From: Mallotus nudiflorus
Taxonomy: Eukaryota > Streptophyta > Magnoliopsida > Malpighiales > Euphorbiaceae
DNA: 64,000 nt
Assembly: GCA_947683625.1 (NCBI GenBank)
Contig: CANTUR010000945.1
Location: 186,001 to 250,000 of the forward strand
Reading direction: 5' to 3'
Shown: positions 10,342 through 22,112 of the stretch, piece after piece
How the letters are laid out: the number at the start of each line of letters is the position of its first letter
How positions within the stretch are numbered: position 1 is the stretch's first letter
Translations under genes and position numbers: made by a program
The notes under the pieces: generated by a model
What the model was told of the DNA's origin: nothing
The model's input: only the letters and a program-made list of their open reading frames with translations
Database searches by the model: none

Positions 10342-13305
10342 ATGGAAAGAGATTCATCTGATGAAGACGATGACCGCGAGACGCTAATCACCCAAAACGA
10401 CACTAAACACAACAATCAGCATAACCACCACAACCACCGACAGCACCAACCAGTACCCACTTCCTCCACTTTCCACATTGAGGAATGTGGAGGTGTTATG
10501 AGTCGTCGTTTGTTTCAAAACTTCAATAAGAGGTATTACTATTACTTGTTCGCCATTTTTATACCCTTGTTAATCGTTGTTGTTTACTTCTCTGTCGATA
10601 TGAAGAGTACATTTTCTAAAAATCTTTCTGGTTTTAAGTTCGATCTGGGTTCTGATCGTATGAGAGAAGCTGAGTTGCAAGCTCTTTTCTTACTTGAACA
10701 GCAAAAGATCTCTCTTTTATCTCTACTGAATCAATCATTTCCTTTTCAAAGTTATAATGAAAACACCACTGTTCCCAATTCGAATAGTTCTAGTGTTAAT
10801 TCGTTCAATGGTGTAAAGACTGAAGATTTCAGATCTGCCCTCTTAAAGCAAATGACTTTAAATCGACAAATTCAGCAGGTTTTATTGTCACCTCATAAAT
10901 CCGGGAATGAGAATGTATCTGGGTACTTTTCGAGTTCCGGGTTTGGTTTTGATACGTGCAAAAAGGTGGATTCAAAATTCTTGGATAGGAAGACTATAGA
11001 GTGGAAACCAAGATCAGATAAGTTTTTGTTTCCTATTTGCTTGTCCGGGCAGATGAGTAATCATTTGATTTGTTTGGAAAAGCATATGTTTTTTGCTGCT
11101 CTGTTGAATCGGGTTTTGGTTATTCCAAGTTCTAAGTTTGATTATCTGTATAATAGGGTGTTAGACATTGAACACATAAATCAGTGTGTGGGAAGAAAAG
11201 TAGTGGTTACATTTGAAGAATTTACTCAATTGAGGAAGAATCATGTGCATATTGATCGTTTTATATGTTACTTCTCTTCACCTACTAGTTGCTATGTGGA
11301 CGAAGACCATGTTAAGAAGTTGAAGGGGCTGGGGATTTCAATGGGCAAGCTTGAGTCTCCTTGGAAGGAGGATGTTAAGAAACCTAGTAAAAAGACAGTT
11401 CAAGATGTGCTGGCTAAGTTTACTTCTAATGATGATGTTATTGCTATTGGAGATGTGTTTTATGCTGATTTGGAGCAGGACTGGGTGATGCAACCTGGTG
11501 GTCCTCTTGCGCACAAATGCAAGACCTTGATTGAACCAAGTAGGCTTATTCTGCTTACTGCCCAGCGATTCATTCAAACTTTCTTGGGGAAAAACTTCAT
11601 CGCCCTACATTTTCGACGGCATGGCTTTTTGAAATTCTGGTATAGTTTCCTTTCATTTGCTTTCCTAGCTGTTTGTTTATGCTTAATGCTCCAGCTTTTT
11701 GTTTCATTACTATGTTACGAAGAATTGTGGCATAGGTGACTTGCATCTAGCTACAGTCTAAACCCTTTTATATAACATGATTTGGTTACTGATAGAAATT
11801 AGCCTTAGATTATCATGTTATGGACACAGATGTCAAATTGATTATACTGAATAATGGGTATCTAGGCAGGATCTTTTTTTTTTTTTTTGAATCAGGATTG
11901 TTCAAATTGCAATTTTTTTACAGTAATATTACACTTGTATTTTATACTTGTACACCTTTAGTACTATTAACTTGGTCATCAATATACTAATGAGCTTACT
12001 TGAATCTCTAAGTTTTGATGCACTCACCATCAAATTATAACTCTTTTGTTTCTTCTTGAATTAATTTTTGTTGACTAAACCACTTGACATATGTTATCTT
12101 GTGGCATGGTATGACAGTTCCTCTTTTTAGCATGTTTTGCTTTGTGCATTTGTGTAGGAATATAGATTACTGAGAACACTTGGATATAATCATGCCTCTA
12201 AGAGTTTTTTGATGTTTTACCAGCAATGCAAAAAAGCCAAGTTGCTTTTACCCCATTCCACAAGCTGCTAATTGCATTGCCCGGGTTGTTGAAAGTGCTG
12301 GTTCAGCAGTCATTTACCTTTCCACTGATGCAGCAGAAAGTGAAACTGATTTGTTGCAGTCACTAATTACAGTGAACGGGAAAACTGTACCACTTGTCAA
12401 ACGTCCTTCTCATACTTCAGTGGAAAAGTGGGATGCTTTGTTATACAGACATGGCATTGAGGATGATTCTCAGGTGAGTTATCTCTTCTATATCCTTTTT
12501 ATTCTTTTTTTCCATCCTCTTGAGTGAGTTTTCTATCCCCTTTCTTTTCATTTCATTTCATTTTTGTTCACGGGTATTTGGCCAGTATCAAATTGAAATT
12601 GCGTCAAACATATTTTATTATTGTAAGGGCAGGATTTTCTCCTTAGTTTCTGGTTGGATGTCTCAGAAGATATACAAGAGGCTTGGTTTGCATCTTTTTA
12701 TTTAATTAGTCTCTAATTTATTTTTGGTAATTAAATTGGAGGTCTATTAGTCACGAATCACTGAACTTGGTGATACTTCATTTTTCTTTGAAGTCAATGG
12801 ATACAAGAGAGTTCACCCAATCTGTTGATATATGACATTAAGATAATCAACTCTTGGTTGCATGTTTTAAGCTGAATGATTTCCTTTGACAAGTTTGCAA
12901 TTTTTCGGATGTGATTGGCCACCTACTCGTAAAACAAGGATATGCAATACATCTGTTTCACATGTATTCTAGATGCCGAAATTCTAGTGTTATACAGTAG
13001 TTATACATGGTCCTGTAGATGGCTTTAACTCCTGTTTTGGCATCCTTTATCTTAACAAATCCTTGTGGGCTTATCTTTCTTGTTAAAAGAGTTTTTGTGC
13101 GTCATTTATTGACTCTTGAAACTTGCAGGTGGAAGCAATGCTTGATAAAACAATCTGCGCCATGTCTAATGTCTTCATTGGAGCTTCTGGGTCCACTTTC
13201 ACTGAGGACATTCTGCGTTTGCGGAAGGATTGGGAATCTGCTTCTTTATGCGATGAATATCTCTGCCAAGGTGAATTGCCAAACTTCATCGCAGAAAATG
13301 AATGA
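10342..13305 (+). CDS. O-fucosyltransferase family protein (GDP-fucose protein O-fucosyltransferase-like), three exons
   Basis: Predicted type II membrane glycosyltransferase of the plant O-fucosyltransferase family (At4g17430/At5g50420-like group), probably acting in the Golgi on GDP-fucose. The acceptor is not known from sequence. Exons are 10342-11639, 12224-12473 and 13129-13305, all with GT-AG introns. The frame closes exactly (1298+250+177 bases) to give 574 aa. The start is the ATG at 10342. The N-terminus is acidic, then His/Asn-rich (residues 1-40). A single membrane segment follows at about 67-86 (YLFAIFIPLLIVVVYF), then a lumenal domain. Family motifs are ICLSGQMSNHLICLEKHMFF, and ALHFRRHG near residues 421-428, whose HxRR is the expected donor-binding region. 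The C-terminal NVFIGASGSTFTEDILRLR and the ending EYLCQGELPNFIAENE look complete. A transcript reading through intron 1 would stop at about 11739 and give a truncated protein. Confidence 0.9.
11640..12223 (+). other. Intron 1 of the O-fucosyltransferase gene
   Basis: The donor CTG|GTATAG and acceptor ACCAG|CAATGC split a Cys codon (TG|C) directly after the HFRRHG motif. Retaining the intron would add stops, so splicing is needed for the C-terminal half. Confidence 0.85.
12474..13128 (+). other. Intron 2 of the O-fucosyltransferase gene
   Basis: Donor CAG|GTGAGT and acceptor TTGCAG|GTGGAAG, phase 0. The joined reading is GIEDDSQ followed by VEAMLDKT. Confidence 0.85.
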
Positions 13306-14562
13306 AGATGCAGAACATTGGTTGATTGTGTTGCACAAAATGCCATCATTGCTTGTGATAATCCAGAAGTGAAGATGATTTACCCTGAATCATCAGCAGG
13401 ATTGGAATCTATTTTTTTTTTCCTGTGTCCATACCTGAACAGAAAATGTGCTGAATGTGATTCACTTGTATGTTACTGTATGATAGATGAATAATAGCAT
13501 TTTATATCTTTGCACATAAGTTTTTCTTTATTGTTTTGACAGATCAAAGAATATTTTTGTAATGCACATGGTGTTGAAAGTTCAGCAATGGTCTCTATAA
13601 ACTCCTTTTTCCCTCAATTGCTATTTGATGGCCTCCTATTTTTGTCATATTAGTTGGAGATTGATTGTCAACCGCTCTTGTAAGTTTCAAGATATGAAAT
13701 AACACTTACGTAAGCTTTCTACTAATGAAATAAGTGATTTTTACTGTAGTATATTCGTATCAAATTAAATTAATTAAAATTTAATATAATATGAATATTA
13801 AATTTCAACATATATGAAAACAAATAGTGGCTTGGCGGCATAAAAAAGATAAAAGAAGCATGGTAAAGATTAACTTTGGTCAAATCATATCGAGTCACTT
13901 TAGTTGCAAGTATGGTCAACCCCCACGAATACACAAAACCTTAAGGGTAGCTAAACTTAAAAAAAAAAAAAAGGTTGCATCAAAGAACAAAACCAAAAAA
14001 AAAAAATTTGCATTTGGAAATTGATTGGTGAGATAAAATCAGTCAATTAATTACATAATTAGTAATATATTAGTAGAAAATAATAAAAAAATAAATTAAA
14101 ACATAAAATTTTGCCCAAAAAAAAAAGAAAGAAATCCAAATCGCACGTGGGAAGCACATGATGAGGGGAGGAAACATTGACTCAGCCTCGCACTCCCTCT
14201 TGTTGTAGAACAACTGAGTAATGAAAAGCCCGCCGCTTCCTCCATTGCTCTTTGTTCTCTCTTTCAGTTTCAGTCCTCAAAGCTTAAAATCTTTTAATCT
14301 CTGAAACAACTCAGGAAAAAAGATTGTTGCTTTTTTGCATTTCTTTTTGTTTTAACAGCAAAAGATTCTTTTTTTTTTTTCACATGGAATATACACTCGC
14401 CCAGATTATAAAGATTGATTGATTGGTTGATTTGATTCTTTCTTGCAATCCCATTCGTTTAAAGAATCATATGCTCGATTCTGTTGGATAGATTTCATAT
14501 AGTAAAGGAAAACCAGAAAGTTGATTTTTTTTTTACTATTAAAAAATCAAGAATCAAGAATC
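13306..14562. other. 3' UTR of the first gene, spacer, and promoter/5' UTR of the second gene
   Basis: No further ORF is supportable. The spacer has several A runs (13960-13975, 13996-14007, 14117-14127). A CACGTG G-box-like motif lies at 14145-14150 (TCGCACGTGGG). TC-rich leader sequence (14236-14275) precedes the ATG at 14563. Confidence 0.5.
14145..14150. promoter_or_regulatory. G-box-like CACGTG upstream of the Mit_KHE1-like gene
   Basis: A palindromic CACGTG lies about 410 bases before the start codon. G-boxes bind bZIP and bHLH factors in plants. Its use here is inferred from position only. Confidence 0.3.
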
Positions 14563-17333
14563 ATGAGAGCTAGATTAATTGTTTTTCCTGTTAAAGGAAG
14601 GAACTGGTGCTTTGGGAGACCCATTGACTCGTCTGTTGCAGAAGCTGCTGCTTCTTATGCCCCCAACACCCTCAAAGAGCTCTGGAGGCAGATTTCTTCA
14701 TCTAACTCCAATGCACATAAGGCCGAGCTTGTTATCGATTTTGTCTCCAACAAGGTCCATTTTCATGATAATTGCTATTATGATCATGTATATGCAGTAT
14801 GCACATCTTTATTATCTGTTTAATGTGTCTGTTTTTCTGGTTTTTTGTTCTTTTTTCCCAAGTAGATGAATAGAGCATGGATTGGTTTGGAGAAGGCTCC
14901 TGAGGGCACTTTGAGGAATAAGATTCATGGGTATTTTCCATTTGTAACTGTTTAGTTGCTGATATAGTAGTTTGATTTGGTTATTGAATTTAATTGACGG
15001 CTGTAGGTTGGGATTGAAGCTTTTATCACGGGTTAAGCCATCTGAGATTTTTTTGAAATCTATATCCAAGGAGGTTACTGGTGTTGAAATTACCTATCCT
15101 TCCAGGTTTTTTTTATTTTTCTTTTTCAATTACATTGGATCATTCTAGTAATTCTTATGCTTTAGACAAACTGTAGATGTGACGTTTATGTTTTGTTTAT
15201 TGATAATCAAATTAAATTATAATTCCCACATTTTGAGTTTGGTACTCAATAAGAGTTAGTGTTAAATGGCCATTTGTGTACATGTATTTGGTGCATTGTG
15301 AAGCAAATTTGTTCTTGAAAATGTCTCTTGTCTTCATGAATCGTTTCCTTGTTATATGGATAACAAAATGTACAATGAAGCTGTTGTACGTGATAAAGAG
15401 ATGAACAAGTTCAATTATAACAGCCTTGTGTCAGAGTCAGTACAAAGAAGCCTACCTTGTGATGGAAAAGGGTAGACCCATAGGCTATTATACCTGATGT
15501 TCAGCTCTTGTCTAAAGGAATTGTTCTCAACTCAGGAATTTTGAGCAAGTAAACAAAGGTGAAGCTTGCTCACTTCATGTGAAGATGATGACATGTCAAG
15601 ATTACAGCTCTCCTTTTCTTATGACAAAGCACCCAGCTAGCATGATTAATCTTAAATTTCAACATTATTTTTGTCATTAAGTTTCTTTGATGCCTTTTTA
15701 CATAGTCTATGTCATAACTTTGCAGTTTAAATGCACGACTTGTACGTCGAAGATTACGGCACATTGCAATGAGGTAATTGCATCCTGGGCTTGCTTAATG
15801 CATTCATAATTAGAGGGGCATTTTGTTAAGTTCCTTGATCACCATCTCTGTCATCAAATTATTATAAGAGATCAACATATTACTTTAATTTATCTCTTTT
15901 CTTTTATTTTTACTTAAAACTTAAAAATAGCTTCAGCATCATGTCAAACTTCATTGTATATGTTGTGTTGGATTGTTTACATTACCTATGGTGGAAAGTT
16001 ATTGAGCAATTGCTGACCAATAATCAGGGGAACTGCTGTGCACAAGAGATATTTATATGGTTCAGTTTCTGTACTTCCATTGACAAGTGCATTTATGGTA
16101 TGTATATAGCTTATAATATAGTGCTCAAATTTATTATTTTCACTTGCTGTGACCTTCCATGCTATTTCACAATTCACATTTTGTTTCCATCATTTGGCAT
16201 CTCGTTCTTTTTTCTATATTCTTTTTAGGTTTTACCTCTCCCCAACATCCCATTCTTTTGGGTCTTGTTCCGTGCATATTCTCATTGGCGAGCTCTCCAG
16301 GTGTGTAATATGTTCTTGGCATCATTAAGAAAGAACTGATGTCAGATTTCATTTATGTGACAGAAAACATCTGTATAGAAACCTTAAAAATTGACTATTG
16401 GTAATTTGGATTGCATTGCTTTATTGTGCATCAATTAATGGTTTCTTCCTTCACTATTCTTTCCTCTCTTTCTCGCTTTTTTTTTTTTTTTTTTTTTTTC
16501 ATATTAATATTGTAGGGGAGTGAGAAGCTTCTTCAGTTGCTGTCAGACAGTCCAGTTGGTGAGAATTCAAATGAAACTGAAAGTGGTCACTCTGAGCACA
16601 AAATCCAGAAGCCACAAAACTTTCCATGGGTAATCCCTTTAATGCAACCTAGTGCCTGAGATACTGGTCTGTCAATAGGGATTGCATTCAAATTGTTGCC
16701 CTTGAGTCATGCTTTTAATGTTTTAGATGATCTACTTTTTTGTTTCGGGATGTTCACTTTTGATGTTATGAAAATGAGTTTCATAGTCACAGAGCAATGT
16801 AGTTGGAGGATAACATCTTGTATAAGCTACACCCTAGGCCTTTGCTTTCCTAATGGTCTGCATGCTGCTTCTGCTTGCCTGATGTTTAATATGGAATAGA
16901 ACATAGAAATTTTATTGCTGTTGAAGAGGATTATCTTATGCTAAATTAACTGATTAGAGCCTACAATTCTTTTATACCAAAATTTCCCCTCAATGCTGAT
17001 CATTATTACTGATATGAGACATGTTGAACAATTGAAACTTGTGCTGGAATGCTAACTGTTTATATGTGCGCATACTGCTGATTATTGAACCAAGGGTATG
17101 TTCTTCTAAGGTTGATGCATTATAAATAGTCCATTAAGGTTGAGCTGTAAAGGCGTGATCATGATCTTTCCACTTCTTGTCAATAGGTGTTGCAGCCATC
17201 GAAGGAGCTTGAGGAACTTCTTCATGATAAAGAAGATGAAAACGAAGGGCTCACCAAATGTGCCATTTCAAACATCTGCAGAACCTTCAAGTTAAACACA
17301 AATGATGTTCTAAAGTTTAGGCACACAATGTAG
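14563..17333 (+). CDS. Mitochondrial K+/H+-exchange-related protein (Mit_KHE1-like; C23H3.12c-type), eight exons
   Basis: The spliced product is 268 aa and resembles the conserved eukaryotic family annotated as 'mitochondrial K+-H+ exchange-related', linked in yeast to potassium/proton exchange across the inner mitochondrial membrane. Exons are 14563-14754, 14866-14930, 15007-15105, 15726-15773, 16028-16097, 16229-16300, 16516-16629 and 17187-17333, all GT-AG, and the frame closes at TAG. Visible features are an N-terminal start MRARLIVFPVKGRNWCF, a Leu/Arg-rich middle (ARLVRRRLRHIAMRGTAVHK) and a hydrophobic stretch SVSVLPLTSAFMVLPLPNIP. Next come FFWVLFRAYSHWRALQGSEK and an acidic, Glu/Asp-rich C-terminus. 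The ATG at 14563 is the first in a good context after a TC-rich leader. Which protein performs the exchange in this family remains uncertain, so the role is by family. Confidence 0.82.
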
Positions 17334-18506
17334 TTTACCATTGTACATGTTTTTTCATACATTTTTTTTTCCATTTGGAATGTAACATAAGGTAGATGAC
17401 ATTCTAATGGATGAAAAACTTCGTCCCATCTTTCTCCATGTTGCAATGCTTTAACCCGTATTGTCGGCCATATTGGAAGAGAAGTTTTGAAACATGAGTA
17501 TTAGCAACGTGTGTCCTTACTTTTGATATTAAATTAAAAAATTAATGATCGTGTCTTAACTTGTAAGATCATGGTACAACTTTCAAATTATAAATTATTG
17601 ACCTGGGCCTTAAATGTGACTCGTCTACAAATTCCAAAAGTTAGGATATGCGTTGCATGCGCAAAAGGCGATGCCACTCATGAGAGCTGGAGCCTTCTTT
17701 CAGAGTTGTAGAGTTGTTTTGGTTATTTTATTTATATATCAAATGGCATGATGCGTCTTAATTTCTAAATTGGTTCTTAAGGTAATTATATTTGTAAAAT
17801 TTTCAGGATTAGGCTTTTTGAAGATATAAACGCAATGTAATTATGTGTGGGGTTAATGGAATTGTCACCACGATCCTTGAGTTCCCTGTATTCTTGACAT
17901 AGAACAATCTTTCCTGTATAACCCCCACACAGTCAATTATGTGTGGGATAATGGAATTGTTACATTTTGTAATATGTTAAAAGGTTTTCAGGGAACATTT
18001 GGATGCTGAGGAACTTTTTCTTGCAAAATTTTGTTCTCTTGGGTTGGTGTTCAACAACATCGACATGTGTTAGGCTTAAATGCTAATCTGGTGGGAGACT
18101 TAGTTAAGAAAAACTAAGAAATCAAAGCGTATCCTGTGAATATTGAGTTATGCTTGTTTTCCTTGTTTTTTAATAAATTTGACTGAGGTAGCTGCTGGTT
18201 TCTTGTTGCATGATTTGTGCTGTGTGCATCTCTTTCATTTGTTTATGCTACGTGTGCCTTTTCACTTCTTCTTCTTTCTTTTCACGTATTTTTCCTCTTT
18301 CTAATTATGAAAGCAAGCAAGGAAGCATACACACTAGAAGATGATGTTATGTCATCTCTAACATTTTTTAGATTATAATTATAATTATTTTATTTTTTTA
18401 ACAACTAATATACTTCATTAAATTAAATATGAGTTACAAACATATTACGATGGGACAAAGAAAGAGATTGCTGCAATTGAAAAAACAATAGCTGATTAGC
18501 CAGAGA
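17334..18506. other. 3' flank of the Mit_KHE1-like gene up to the nested retroelements
   Basis: No gene is seen. A direct repeat of about 28 bases (around ATTATGTGTGGGNTAATGGA) occurs near 17840 and 17937. An inverse copy of its core (TAACCCCCACACAG) lies between them near 17919, making a possible small hairpin. A poly-pyrimidine patch lies at 18260-18300. Confidence 0.45.
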
Positions 18507-18511
18507 GTAAT

Positions 18512-19041
18512 TGTAGACACCCAATTCAGTCGACCCGTGTTAGAGGACGAATTAGAGATGTTCGGTTTAATCGGTCCGTTGTTAAGTCCAATGATGAGAA
18601 AATGAAACTTGGACATAAGAACAAACCTGAATCTCCAATTGAAAATGTACTTGAAAGCCTAAAAATTTTAAAAGCCCAAAACTTAGCTTAATTGTCCAAA
18701 AGTAACCCGGGCCTGCTGGGCCCAACGCAGGCCCGGGCCAAATGGACGTCGCCTCTTTAGCAGTTGCTACAGAGGTGATCGCCTCATCATAGAAGCGCCG
18801 CCTCTGTGACAGACCACTTGCAGTTGCAGCTATGGTGGCCAAGTGGTGTGGCCTCACACCTCCAGACTTGATTTTGTGTAGAGAAGAGATTTTTTTGGGG
18901 GGGGGGGGAAGAAAGATAATGAGGGTTCATGATGGGCCAGAGAGCCTAGGGGCATGGGCAAGGTAGGGGATAAAAAAGAAAAAGTGAAGAGAAAAAGGAG
19001 AGAGAGGAGACCCATTTGAAAAATAAGAAAAAAAGAGAAGG
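18512..19041 (+). repeat. Element B 5' LTR, first part (up to the element C insertion)
   Basis: Matches 57072-57631 of the 3' LTR, including a G run (about 18897-18908) and the string GAGAGGAGACCCA. It breaks off at GAAGG, which is the left target duplication of element C. Confidence 0.92.
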
Positions 19042-21090
19042 TATAAGCACTCAATTTCAGGATGCAATTGTGCACAATTATGACGTAAGCCCCTATGATA
19101 AAATTCATTCAAAAATTGAACTTAGTTGTCGATTTTCTGGACTTTAAGGACTAAATTGCAACGTTTTTAGGATTTGATTATAAATAAGTCAATTTTTAGG
19201 GGTCTTTTGGTAATTAAAAGTAAAAAAAATTAAAATTAGGATCGGCATTTAAAATGCCGATTGACATTAGACAATGCTGATCGGCATTGAACAATGCCAA
19301 CACGTAAAAGTCCCGTTTTTTTGATTTTTCGCATATTTTTTCTTATTTTTCAGTGTTTTGATTGGTTAAAAATTGAATTTTTATTATTAGTTTTATTTGA
19401 ATTTTTTTAATGCATTCAAAACATTCAAAAATCAAATCTTATCACTCTATTTTGGAGAGATAAATCTGTTCCTCCAAAGGAGGAAGTTAGTACACAGGGA
19501 GACTCTGCATTTAAAAGCAGAGCTTGCATGAATATGAAGGGGGACTTTTTTGGGAGGATTTTTTACTCACAGAGAGACCAAGAAAAACACACACACACAC
19601 AGATACTAAGAAACTTGACTGCGCAAAAAACCCTAAAATCCAAAATGCTACTGAGAACGTCCTTTTTAATCTAGAATCAATAGCTATTCAATTTTAACAG
19701 TGACAATCCAATCCGAGGGGCTAAAAAGGGCATTTGCACAATATCTAAATTATCAGTGTTCTTCTTCTATCTCATTCTTTTCCATTATTTTCTTTTTGTA
19801 ATTTTTTCTTTTATTTTTGTTATTGTTTTGATTATTTAATTTCACTATTAATCTGATTACTTTCGTGTGTTTTTGTTTGATGTCTACATGTGGATTAAGG
19901 AGGATACTGCTTGTGTTTAAACTGAACAAAAGGTCCATGGAATGCCATGGAAGAACCTATGTTGTTTTCCAGTAGAATTTAGGGTTTTATCTTTATTTTT
20001 TCATTTTAGTGTTTTGTGTAGTTATTTTAATTCATGGGTGTATAATTGTTTAATTTTAATTTTGTACTAGTTTGTAATAGCCCCAGTAATGGGAATAGTA
20101 AAAGATTTAATTTTCTGCATTTAAAAATCAATTAGTAATTAGGTTCGATTGGGTAAAAATCAAATTAAAATCAATGGTGGCAGTAACTTAATTTAGGGTT
20201 TATATGTAATTAAATTAGGTTTTTTTTTTTTAAAATCATATGTGAATGTGTTTTGATTTGGTTTTGTTATGTTTTTGAGCTTTTTTATTCGGTTTTGGGC
20301 CCCAAGCCCACGTTCAAGTCTAACCCACTTAATAAATAGGCTTAAAAATGATTTAGGGTTTTAAATAATTAAAATCAACTTAGGCCCATTAGGTTAATTA
20401 AATTTTAGGCCCATTTAGTTAATTAAAACTTGTTTAGACTTAGCTCAGCCCACTTAAATTCATTTCTTTTAAAATAAATAGACCTAGGCCCACATTTCAC
20501 TTAAAATAAAATCAAGTTAGACTTAGACCTACTAATTTAACTTTCCTTTAAAATTGAATAGACTTAAGCCCATTCCTTAGATAAACTAAAATAAGTAGAT
20601 CTAGGCTCACTAATTAAAAATATAGGCCCACTTTTAGTCTCTTTCTTAATTGTAAATAAAATATAAATCTAACTAACTTTTTAATAAAATTAACATAGTT
20701 TAAACTTAGGGAAAATGCGATCTTGAGTTCATTTTTTATGTGTAATTTTATTGACTAGATGCCTAGGGTTAGATGGATGTTAAAGTAGGGTTTAATAAAA
20801 TTGCATGTAATTAGAGGATGAAATAATCATTTATAAAATTATTCTAAATGAACACAAGACTAAGAGAAGTTAATATTTCGTATCCAGAATCTCTTGGTTA
20901 TGGTGCTAGCTTTCTTTTAGGGAATCGAGTACCACCTTTTTGATTTGTCCCAGTTATTACCTTGGGTGGCGACTCCTAATCTCCATACCATGTCTTTGTG
21001 ATAGTGGTTAATGTGTTCTCTAAGGCCCTGAGTCTAAATAGTATTATGGTTGTTAAAATCTTGGATACGTGCTAAACCCCGCTGTCTACA
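19042..21090 (+). repeat. Element C 5' LTR
   Basis: Begins TATAAGCACTC, where the 3' copy has TGTAAGCACCC, so the TG terminus is mutated. Ends GCTGTCTACA. It contains the recognisable block CCATGGAATGCCATGG near 19936-19951, shared with the 3' LTR. Confidence 0.94.
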
Positions 21091-21091
21091 G

Positions 21092-21109
21092 TGGTGACTC
21101 CACTGGGGA
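21092..21109 (+). other. Primer binding site of element C (tRNA-Arg type)
   Basis: TGGTGACTCCACTGGGGA lies one base after the LTR end. It is complementary to the 3' end of a plant tRNA-Arg as I recall it (TGGCGACTCC... expected), with a single C-to-T change. Ogre elements are known to use tRNA-Arg. Confidence 0.7.
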
Positions 21110-22112
21110 TAAGAGATACTGATTTTACTTGTGTTCTTTAGAATTATTTTATCGATTATTATTTCATTCTTGCATTCATTCTGCATGTCCCTACTAAACC
21201 GATGGCGTTGGTTTATGATTCCATAGTTCCACTAGCTTCATGGAGTTATAGATTGGCTAACCATCACTTTTAGCTTTAACTCAGTTCAAGAGAGATTACC
21301 GGGTTTATCTAATTAGAGTTTGCAACCCAAGTCCCTAAGGGGGGTAATCTTCTCTTGAGTTGACAAAGGATGCTGGGCCCCTTTGACCTTGGCCTGTAAC
21401 TCAAAGTCCATAATGGAGAGCATCTTGCTAAGGGAACCTTAACTTTTCACCGGACCCTAACCACATATAATGGCCTAGTTACTTCCCCTAGGATTTTTAC
21501 CCAAAGTGCTTATTTATTTAAATTGCCATGAGGTGTTTCTATTTATAAAAGCCTAGGCCTATACCTTTGAAGCTCATTCAGGCTAATAAGGATTAGGCTA
21601 GACCTTTATATTTAGAAATACTGTTTCTTTGCCTTTGTATTTTAAAGAGAGATTTGGCATGCGCGTTGACTCTTAATATCCTTTATTGATATGAAGGCCA
21701 AGATAAAAAATCCTAGGAAAAAGAGACTCACCATTGAATACATGTGTGTGAGGAATAAGGTTGGAAAGCTTATGCTTGCATATTGCCTATTGATTGCTTT
21801 TTGATACTTGCTACTTGCTAAGTGCTTGCTTGCTACTTGTTGCATAAACACATACAACATGCATACATGCATACATATAGTCCATGCATTATACTAATAC
21901 CTTATTTTATAGCTATCATAGATTCATCTAGGTCTTCTCGTGTCTGGGGATGAAGAGATGGCAGATTGACCAGAGCTGATTTAAGTCCAAAGTCCATAGC
22001 TCAAGGCATTCTTCACAGACTAGAGAGACTAGAGGGGAGTCCAATTAATCCACTAGTCCTAGAAATTGAACCAACTTAGACTGAATAGACTAAAATGGAA
22101 CAATAACTAGAG
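21110..22112 (+). other. Untranslated leader of element C
   Basis: No supportable coding sequence lies between the PBS and gag. It contains short repeats of the TACATGCATACATGCATACA kind near 21855-21880. The extra ORF placed before gag in classical Ogre elements is not visible here. Confidence 0.5.

Noticed and set aside
12520..13120. Frames within the region between exons 2 and 3 of the O-fucosyltransferase gene
   Set aside because: They lie in intron 2 and match nothing. Precise GT-AG ends and a closing frame support the intron.
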